DNA from: a virus
Direction: 5' to 3' (one strand)
Virus record (IMG/VR): IMGVR_UViG_3300036790_000809
Location: 1-24,426 of that record
DNA length: 24,426 bases
How positions within the stretch are numbered: position 1 is the stretch's first letter; every line of letters begins with the position of its first letter. This document shows, piece by piece, positions 19,882-24,426 of the stretch. The translations under genes and the position numbers were made by a program. The notes under the pieces were generated by a model. The model had not been told where the DNA came from. It ran no database searches and saw only the letters and a list, made by a program, of their open reading frames with translations.

Positions 19882-20082
19882 CTACATCACCCCGATCTGC
19901 ATCGCCCGGGCGACATTGCGCTCGTGCTCGTCGGCCGACGGCGCGCGCGGGCCGCTTTCGACGCAGTTGGCCCGCCGCCAGCCGCGCCAGGCGCAGATGA
20001 ACTGCCAGAGGCTTGCCCGGTCGACCTGGTCGGCCGACCAGCCCATCACCGCGCCGGCGGCGTAGAGGTTGGCCCAGCGGGT
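19882..20082 (-). CDS. Tail assembly chaperone T extension, expressed by -1 frameshift
   Basis: This frame lacks any usable start before its conserved part and overlaps the 3' end of the G-like gene in the -1 frame. Its 66 residues, TRWANLYAAGAVMGWSADQV onward to QIGVM, have the Trp-rich helical look of small chaperone partners in gene transfer agents and lambda-like phages. Slipping back one base on the AAA codon at 20084-20082 joins 156 residues of G to these 66, giving a 222-residue GT fusion. G and GT of lambda bind the tail tube and tape measure during assembly; the same role is inferred here. An independent GTG/ATG start at 20049/20046 is possible but would cut into the conserved part. 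Confidence 0.7.
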   Translation of the reverse strand, partial: TRWANLYAAGAVMGWSADQVDRASLWQFICAWRGWRRANCVESGPRAPSADEHERNVARAMQIGVM

Positions 20083-20549
20083 TTTGCCGCGCGGGAGCGG
20101 CGCTTCGTCTTCGGGGCCGCCGGCGCCCCAGTCGTCTCCCCCAGCGGCTCGTCCTCCGGGCCGAGCAGCGAAGCCATCAGGATCTGGAAGGCGGTCACCG
20201 CACTCTGCATCGGCGGCTGCTGGTCGACGAACTCCCGCACCAGGACGGTGGCGATCGACGAATCGAGCCCGGCGCCGAGCAACCCCCTGAAGATCGTCTC
20301 CCGGTAGTCGTCGGTTCGCCAGGCACCAAGGTTGCCGCTCACCGCCGCGCCGATCAGCAACTGCGCGCGGTCGGCCGGATTCTGGCTGACCGAGAGCTGC
20401 GCCAGCCGCATCATCGGCGCCAGGCGCTGCACCAGCACCGGCAGGCCGGCGTCGCACTTCTCCTCGATGGCGCGGCGCTCGCCGAGCCCGAGCCGGAAGA
20501 CGCGGTCCTCGCCGGCGAACGGCAGGGTGATCTCGCCGAAGCGGCTCAC
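20046..20549 (-). CDS. Tail assembly chaperone G-like (gene transfer agent family protein)
   Basis: A 167-residue protein starting at GTG 20549, which shares one base with the tail tube gene's TAG. The N-terminal beta unit FGEITLPFAGEDRVFRLGLG and the following helix ERRAIEEKCDAGLPVLVQRL match the GTA-type tail chaperone family. The middle is helical (FRGLLGAGLDSSIATVLVRE) and the end is Lys/Pro-rich (PKTKRRSRAAKPAGP), typical of the linker before a frameshift. It lies between the tail tube and, after the inserted cargo, the tape measure. Confidence 0.82.
   Translation of the reverse strand: MSRFGEITLPFAGEDRVFRLGLGERRAIEEKCDAGLPVLVQRLAPMMRLAQLSVSQNPADRAQLLIGAAVSGNLGAWRTDDYRETIFRGLLGAGLDSSIATVLVREFVDQQPPMQSAVTAFQILMASLLGPEDEPLGETTGAPAAPKTKRRSRAAKPAGPTSTPPAR
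20079..20087 (-). promoter_or_regulatory. Probable -1 ribosomal frameshift site (GCA AAA CCC)
   Basis: On the minus strand the zero-frame codons are GCA AAA CCC. The four-A run lets the Lys tRNA move back one base and still pair perfectly, after which ACC CGC TGG begins the T frame. Zero-frame translation continues only 11 more codons. It is not a canonical X-XXY-YYZ heptamer, so efficiency is uncertain. Confidence 0.55.
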
Positions 20550-21013
20550 TAGGCGTTCGCCGCGATCGAGGTCGGGGCGTCGGCCTGGCTGAACTTGCCG
20601 GTGAAGGTGGCCTTGTCGCGCGCCGCGCCGGTGATGGCGAAGCTCTCGCAGACCAGCGGCACCGAGATGGTGAAGCCGCCGTTCGCCCCGGAGAGGTTGA
20701 AGACGATCTTGCAGTTGCGCTGCGGGTTCACGCCCTGGCTCCACTGCAACATGTTCAGGCTGGACGGGCCGTCGGCGGTGCCGGCGCCGTCGAACGACAG
20801 GTCGGTCGACTGGATGGCGCGGACGGTCTTGGCGGCGGCCGACGGGTTGGTGTCGTCCGCCACGTCGGTGGAGGAGAACTTTGCCGAGCCGGTGAAGCCG
20901 CGCGTGGTGTTGATGCTGGCGCTGTGGCTGAAGACTTCGGGCGTCGCGCCGTTGCCGATCAGCAGGATGATCTGCTCGCCAGCAACGGGCAGGACGAAGG
21001 TGTCGCCGGACAT
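20549..21013 (-). CDS. Major tail protein (tail tube)
   Basis: A 154-residue protein with a strong GAGGAG before ATG 21013. It begins MSGDTFVLPVAGEQIILLIG, and the block VFSHSASINTTRGFTGSAKF followed by SLNMLQWSQGVNPQRNCKIV and a C-terminal FTGKFSQADAPTSIAANA is the layout of TP901-1/GTA-type tail tube proteins. These proteins stack as hexamers to form the tube. Position directly before the chaperone gene confirms the role. The strong ribosome binding site fits high expression. Confidence 0.88.
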   Translation of the reverse strand: MSGDTFVLPVAGEQIILLIGNGATPEVFSHSASINTTRGFTGSAKFSSTDVADDTNPSAAAKTVRAIQSTDLSFDGAGTADGPSSLNMLQWSQGVNPQRNCKIVFNLSGANGGFTISVPLVCESFAITGAARDKATFTGKFSQADAPTSIAANA

Positions 21014-21035
21014 GGGCTCTCCTCGGCGCGCGTAG

Positions 21036-21050
21036 GCGAACGCCGTTCGT
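21036..21050. repeat. 15-base palindromic word, copy 2
   Basis: Identical to the word at 6077-6091 (GCGAACGCCGTTCGT). Here it lies in the 63-base gap between the DUF3168 gene and the tail tube gene. In the plus direction it is followed by TTTT, but there is no plus-strand gene to terminate. Confidence 0.5.
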
Positions 21051-21076
21051 TTTGGGGTGGCGGAGGAAGGGCCTGG

Positions 21077-21556
21077 TCAGGCCTGCAGAGCGGCGGGCGA
21101 GACCAGGTAGACGAAGGTGAGGACGCCGCGGCGGGTGACGCCGTCGGGCTCCTTGCGGGGCGGCGGGCTGCCGTGCAGCCGCCAGGTGATGGTGTTGAAG
21201 CCGGCGATCTGCAGCGGCTGGTCGAGGGCGATGCGGGCGGCGTTCAGCAGCGTCTTCAGCTCGGCGTAGCTGACCGGCTGGGTCGGCCGGCTCCAGGCCT
21301 TCACGTCGACGAAACACTCGTCGGTGATGCCCGGCGTGTCGGGGACGATCTGGTCCTCGCCGATGGTGAAATACGGAAAGAGGGCGGTCGGCACCTTCTG
21401 GTTCTGGTCGACCGGCGCGGTGTCGTAGACGCGCGGCACGTCGGCGGCGTTGGCCGCCAGGGCCTGGAAGGCGGCGATCGTCGCCGGGTGGGTGGTCAGC
21501 GCCTCGTGCACGGCCGCCTGCAGCGCCAGCGACGGGTCGAGCGGGGCGTAGGCCAT
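21077..21556 (-). CDS. DUF3168 tail completion protein
   Basis: A 159-residue protein. DUF3168 hallmarks are the N-terminal helix SLALQAAVHEALTTHP, VPRVYDTAPVDQ, FPYFTIGEDQIVPD and the WSRPTQPVSYAELKTLLNAA helix, ending in a beta strand with GVLTFVYLV. These proteins cap or join the tail to the head, like gp17 of SPP1 and the GTA g8 product. ATG 21556 is one base after the preceding stop, so it is translationally coupled. The position between HK97 gp10 and tail tube genes is standard. Confidence 0.9.
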   Translation of the reverse strand: MAYAPLDPSLALQAAVHEALTTHPATIAAFQALAANAADVPRVYDTAPVDQNQKVPTALFPYFTIGEDQIVPDTPGITDECFVDVKAWSRPTQPVSYAELKTLLNAARIALDQPLQIAGFNTITWRLHGSPPPRKEPDGVTRRGVLTFVYLVSPAALQA

Positions 21557-21557
21557 C

Positions 21558-21977
21558 CTAGCGGGCGCCGCCGATGCAGAGCGCCTTCAGCGCCGCCCTG
21601 ACGGCCGAGGCGCGCCGGCTCTGGAAGCGCCGTTTGTTGATCCGCAGCGTCGGGAACCAGAACGGCTCGCCTTGCACGTGGCGGCCGTTCTTCGCCATGT
21701 GGCCGCCCTCGAGGTGCATCGGATAGGGCGCCTCGGGGCCGCCGATCGACACCGTCACGGCCATCGGGCCGGGCCCGTCCGACTTGGCGAGCGTCTGCAC
21801 CAGGTGCTCGGGGCGCGCGCCTTCGTGGTCTTCCGGCTTCGCCCTCGGGATCCGCGCCTCGACCTGCTGCATGAAGTCGGTGGCGTTGTGATCGTCGGCG
21901 CCCTTGACCGCGGCCTGCACCGAGCCCGGGATTCGCGCCAGCTTCGCGGATAGGGAGTCGAGGCCTTGCGTCGGCAT
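21558..21977 (-). CDS. HK97 gp10 family neck/tail-component protein
   Basis: A 139-residue protein beginning MPTQGLDSLSAKLARIP and containing a block around PYPMHLEGGHMAKNGRHVQG followed by EPFWFPTLRI, which is the HK97 gp10 pattern (a strand, then HLEGG/FWFP). A strong GGAGGGGAGG precedes the ATG. Such proteins act at the neck or in tail completion. Basic C-terminal tail (INKRRFQSRRASAVRAALK). Its neighbours, head closure and DUF3168, match the usual order. Confidence 0.88.
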   Translation of the reverse strand: MPTQGLDSLSAKLARIPGSVQAAVKGADDHNATDFMQQVEARIPRAKPEDHEGARPEHLVQTLAKSDGPGPMAVTVSIGGPEAPYPMHLEGGHMAKNGRHVQGEPFWFPTLRINKRRFQSRRASAVRAALKALCIGGAR

Positions 21978-22001
21978 GCCCCTCCCCTCCTCTACCGCGC
22001 G

Positions 22002-22409
22002 CTAGCCTGCGCCCTGGGCGACGCCGGCCTCGACCTGAAGGAACATCCACTGGCGCCGCTGGTCCATGTCCTCGGCGAAGCGCACGCGGAAAGTGGCGCC
22101 GTAGCTGCCGTCGGGCATCAGCGTGGCCTTGTCGCAGACCTGGTCGCTGGCCTTGATGGTTCGGGTCAGGCTGTCGAAGCGGACCCAGCAGTCCCACAGC
22201 GCCGTGCCCTGCAGCCGCGCGGCGATCACCTGCTCGGCGTCGCCGCGGCGCACCTGCATCGGCTTCAGCGAGGCCGCGCGGCTGGGGATAATGGTCACCC
22301 AGCCGCCCTGGAGGCCGCCGAGCTCGGCGCCGGTCTGCTGCTGGCGCTGAACGACGATCGTCGAGCGCAGCTCGCGCGCGCCGCCCGGCGGGCCGATCGG
22401 CGCGGCCAT
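22002..22409 (-). CDS. Head closure / head-tail joining protein (SPP1 gp16 type)
   Basis: A 135-residue protein with the small beta-barrel pattern of phage head-tail joining proteins: RSTIVVQRQQQTGAELGGLQ, GGWVTIIPSRAASLKPMQVR, then a long middle strand with TALWDCWVRFDSLTRTIKAS and a final strand WMFLQVEAGVAQ. It closes the capsid connector after packaging, as GTA g7. Encoded between a small unknown gene and HK97 gp10. Confidence 0.85.
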   Translation of the reverse strand: MAAPIGPPGGARELRSTIVVQRQQQTGAELGGLQGGWVTIIPSRAASLKPMQVRRGDAEQVIAARLQGTALWDCWVRFDSLTRTIKASDQVCDKATLMPDGSYGATFRVRFAEDMDQRRQWMFLQVEAGVAQGAG

Positions 22410-22415
22410 GGCGGG

Positions 22416-22706
22416 CTACGCGGGCTTGGCGGCCGTGTCGGCCGGCGGCGCAGGCGCAGCGGGCTGCGGCGGCGGGCTCTGCACGTCGGCCGCGTAGGGG
22501 TCGGCCTCGAGCGCCGCGGCGGTCGCGGCGTTGGCCGGGCTGAAGTCGGCCGCCCGGCCCAGCTTCCTGGCGAGCTCGCGGCAGTCCGCCGGGACGCGCA
22601 GCCGCATGCCCTGCTTGTAGGCCGTGATCTTGGCGTGGTCGGTCGGGCCGTGGCGATGGTCATGGTCCGCGGTGAAGCGGACCCAGTGCAGCTGTTCGTC
22701 AGCCAT
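22416..22706 (-). CDS. Small hypothetical virion-region protein (96 aa)
   Basis: A 96-residue protein with GGAG six bases before ATG 22706. The N-terminal half has HWVRFTADHDHRHGPTDHAK, unusually His-rich, then ITAYKQGMRLRVPADCREL, which looks like a small beta unit. The second half is a Pro/Ala-rich tail (SPPPQPAAPAPPADTAAKPA), probably disordered. Several siphophages carry such a gene between connector and head-closure genes. Function unknown. Confidence 0.75.
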   Translation of the reverse strand: MADEQLHWVRFTADHDHRHGPTDHAKITAYKQGMRLRVPADCRELARKLGRAADFSPANAATAAALEADPYAADVQSPPPQPAAPAPPADTAAKPA

Positions 22707-22720
22707 GAATATCTCCGGTT

Positions 22721-22776
22721 CGCCTCTCCCGTCGGGAGAGGAGGTGCCCGCGCCCGCCAGGGCGTGGGAGGTGAGG
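22721..22776. repeat. Double hairpin resembling a dispersed chromosomal REP-like element
   Basis: CCTCTCCC (22723-22730) pairs with GGGAGAGG (22734-22741), then CGCCC (22751-22755) pairs with GGGCG (22760-22764). It ends GGTGAGGGC. The minus-strand reading CCCTCACC...CTCTCCCGACGGGAG resembles intergenic repeats widespread in alphaproteobacterial and gammaproteobacterial chromosomes. It fills the gap downstream of the secreted-type protein gene. Confidence 0.55.
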
Positions 22777-22786
22777 GCGTCGGGCC

Positions 22787-23392
22787 TTAGGTGGACGTGC
22801 CGGCGAGGTAGACCGTGCAGGTCACCGAGCTGCCGGAGCTGGAGTTGGCCAGCTTGATGATGTCGCCGGTGGCGGCGGTCACCGCCCAGCCGGCGGACGA
22901 GCCCTGGCCCTTGGTGATCAGCAAGGTCTCGCCCGGCGAGACCGCGGTCAGCGGCGTGGTGCCCGACCAGGGGCCGGCGAAGGGGTTGGTGGCCCCGGGC
23001 CCGATCTGGCAGTCGTTGGTGTTGCCCGCCGACGCGGCGAGCAGGATGAACTTCACGTGCAGGAAGCTCACGGTGTTGCCGAAGCCGTCGATGGCCGAGC
23101 CGTTGAGGTCGATCGTCGACGTGCTCGAGGCGGCGATCGTCACCTGCACGGCGTAGAAGGTGTCGACCTGGCCGGCGTTGGTGCCCCCGGTGAGGGACAG
23201 CGGGAAGGTGCTGTTGAACACCCGCTTGGAGCTGCCCAGCGCGTCGGTGTTGGTGACGTCGCCCTGCAGGCCGGCGTTCAGGTTCAGGCCCGTGGGCCCG
23301 ACGCCGATGGTGCCGGCGAGCGCGGGCGGCGCGATGGCGGCGCCGGCCAGGATGAAGGCCGCGACGGCCAGGGTCTTCAGGTGGCGGAGCAT
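22787..23392 (-). CDS. Secreted-type protein within the connector genes
   Basis: A 201-residue protein with a clear Sec signal: basic MLRHLK, hydrophobic core TLAVAAFILAGAAI and cleavage after ALA (26/27). The mature part is beta-rich, Gly/Ser/Thr-rich, with two Cys (128 and 192) able to form a disulfide. Its C-terminal AGWAVTAATGDIIKLANSSS to VYLAG recalls phage head-decoration or fibre-type proteins. It starts 26 bases after the connector gene with CGGAGAG upstream. A signal peptide on a phage morphogenesis gene is unexpected, since virion proteins assemble in the cytoplasm. It could be a cargo surface or secreted protein. Family not recognised. Confidence 0.8.
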   Translation of the reverse strand: MLRHLKTLAVAAFILAGAAIAPPALAGTIGVGPTGLNLNAGLQGDVTNTDALGSSKRVFNSTFPLSLTGGTNAGQVDTFYAVQVTIAASSTSTIDLNGSAIDGFGNTVSFLHVKFILLAASAGNTNDCQIGPGATNPFAGPWSGTTPLTAVSPGETLLITKGQGSSAGWAVTAATGDIIKLANSSSGSSVTCTVYLAGTST

Positions 23393-23417
23393 GTCGCTCT
23401 CCGTTGTGGTGAGGGGG

Positions 23418-24035
23418 TCAGAGCCAGGTGAGGCGGCGGCTGCCGAGCGCGCGCATGGCGTTGTCGGGCAGCGCGTCCGGGGCGGAGGCGTCGCCGCGGT
23501 TCTCGTTGTAGGCGGCGACGGTCAGCATCAGGCCGAGACTGGCGTAGTCGTCCAGGAACGGCCGCAGCGCCGCGCCGACGCCGCAGGTCCAGCCGATCTC
23601 GACGGCGTTGGCGGCGCGCATCGGCTCGGAGCGCGGCCAGGGCTGGCCGCGCCGGCGCACCAGGCGGCCGAAGGTGGAGTGGGTGTCCGCGTAGTAGTCG
23701 GCAGGGTCCCAGACGGTGGCGGCGTCGCTGTCGTCCCAGGTCTTCACGTAGTCGATCGAGACCAGCGGCGGCATGGGGATCTCGACGTGCCGGACCGCGC
23801 GGCCGCCGCCGTCGCGATCGTCGGGCCAGCCGTCGAGGAAGCCGCGGTAGCTGCGCGTGATCAGCGCCCGGCCGAGATAGGTCTCCACGTCCGTGGTGGC
23901 GGCGGCGATCATCGCCGCGAGATCCGCATCGTAGTCGGCGGTCTCGATGCGCAGCCGCGCCTTCACCTCGGCCAGTGTCACCGGATAGGCGGCCGGCGGC
24001 GTCAGCAGCTCGTCGGGGAGCAGCTTGCGGGTCAT
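23418..24035 (-). CDS. Phage head-tail connector protein (gp6-like)
   Basis: A 205-residue protein from ATG 24035, overlapping the upstream stop (ATGA). PVTLAEVKARLRIETADYDA (about 18-37) and the following LAAMIAAATTDVETYLGRAL helices are the signature of gp6-like connector/adaptor proteins, which form a ring under the portal. A central beta part includes IPMPPLVSIDYV, and the C-terminus ends in helices (DDYASLGLMLTVAAYNENRG). GTA g6 is the counterpart. The longer in-frame opening upstream overlaps the neighbouring gene and is rejected. Confidence 0.9.
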   Translation of the reverse strand: MTRKLLPDELLTPPAAYPVTLAEVKARLRIETADYDADLAAMIAAATTDVETYLGRALITRSYRGFLDGWPDDRDGGGRAVRHVEIPMPPLVSIDYVKTWDDSDAATVWDPADYYADTHSTFGRLVRRRGQPWPRSEPMRAANAVEIGWTCGVGAALRPFLDDYASLGLMLTVAAYNENRGDASAPDALPDNAMRALGSRRLTWL

Positions 24036-24319
24036 TTGGGGAAGCCCCGCAACACGATGGTGTCCGCGCCGCGCAGGCCGGCCTCGGTGACTATGCGGTT
24101 GGTCAGCAGGTAGACCTGGCCGAGCTGCAGGCCCGAGACCGTGGTGGTGGTGAGGCTGGCCTGGCTGGAGACCAGGCCGTCGGCGTCGACCGTGGGGCCG
24201 GCCGGCGAGATCGACCAGCTGGAGGTGGCGATCAGGTCCGGATCGAGCAGCCAGCTCGACCAATCGAGGCTGTGGTCCAGCGTGTCGTCTGGGTCCTGCA
24301 GGACCGGCCCTTCGCTCAA
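24032..24319 (-). CDS. Small structural protein, fibre-tail adaptor-like
   Basis: A 95-residue protein beginning at TTG 24319, five bases after GGGGAGG. LDHSLDWSSWLLDPDLIATS (13-32), then SWSISPAGPTVDADG and a strand region VYLLTNRIVTEAGLRGADT, fit a small Ig-like beta domain often annotated as phage fibre-tail adaptor or structural protein. It lies next to the gp6-like connector with an ATGA overlap. Assignment rests on memory of similar phage proteins. Confidence 0.75.
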   Translation of the reverse strand: MSEGPVLQDPDDTLDHSLDWSSWLLDPDLIATSSWSISPAGPTVDADGLVSSQASLTTTTVSGLQLGQVYLLTNRIVTEAGLRGADTIVLRGFPK

Positions 24320-24330
24320 AGGTCCCTCCC

Positions 24331-24426
24331 CTAGCGCCTGGGCTTGAAGATCTGGCGCGCCGCGACCTGGAAGGCCGGCGCGAAGTGCAGGATCCGCAGC
24401 AGCGCCGCGACCGTGCCGGCCGCCGC
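24331..24426 (-). CDS. Partial gene running off the right edge
   Basis: A minus-strand frame open from the window edge to a TAG at 24331-24333. The visible 31 C-terminal residues read TVAALLRILHFAPAFQVAAR then QIFKPRR, an amphipathic helix with a basic end. The stop overlaps the Shine-Dalgarno of the next gene. It probably encodes a small capsid-region protein; only its end is visible. Confidence 0.5.
   Translation of the reverse strand, partial: AAAGTVAALLRILHFAPAFQVAARQIFKPRR

Noticed and set aside
1-24426. CRISPR array, insertion sequence, integrase or attachment site
   Set aside because: No regularly spaced repeats, transposase, recombinase or terminal duplication was seen on reading the window.

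Overview
The window is part of a lambda-like (siphovirus-type) phage or prophage of a GC-rich alphaproteobacterium. Host evidence: very high GC in all genes; a DnaG primase with the alphaproteobacterial-style N-terminus in which zinc ligands are replaced by serine and aspartate; a GapR/DUF2312 protein; a lipoprotein resembling the Caulobacter CC0125/CC1285 family; and head-to-tail genes of the kinds shared with alphaproteobacterial gene transfer agents. Caulobacterales or a relative is my best guess, from memory of the families and not from any search. No integrase, attachment site, terminase, portal or capsid gene lies in the window, so integrated prophage versus free phage cannot be decided.

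Layout. (1) Positions 1-5879, plus strand: an early/replication operon of tightly overlapping genes. It has small CxxC proteins, a GapR-like nucleoid protein, a DUF2786 protein, a small protein with a Tat-like signal, a full-length DnaG primase, then a HigBA toxin-antitoxin pair under its own promoter and one unknown gene. (2) 5880-6106: a convergent junction with two strong hairpins, each followed on the minus strand by the same GCTTTTCGCGT tail. (3) 6107-9256, minus strand: accessory genes, namely a D12-class adenine methyltransferase, a class 3 lipase and a glycosyltransferase. (4) 9304-10939, minus: a probable lysis cassette with a SleB-type cell wall hydrolase, a single-pass membrane protein and two lipoproteins. 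(5) 10962-24426, minus: the virion genes. Read in transcription order from the right edge these are a partial gene, an adaptor-like protein, a gp6-like connector, a secreted-type protein, a small protein, the head closure protein, HK97 gp10, DUF3168, tail tube, the tail assembly chaperone with a probable -1 frameshift, an inserted pair of exported proteins, the tape measure, distal tail/hub proteins, a DUF6950-like protein and a J-like tip protein with a glycine-rich adhesin end.

How it fits together: replication genes run right and morphogenesis, lysis and accessory genes run left, meeting at the terminator cluster. Points most worth attention are the lipoprotein plus secreted-protein insertion between chaperone and tape measure, the signal-peptide protein within the connector genes, the frameshift, the phage-borne host-like primase, the probably leaderless higBA promoter overlapping the dnaG stop, and the lipase-glycosyltransferase pair next to the lysis genes.
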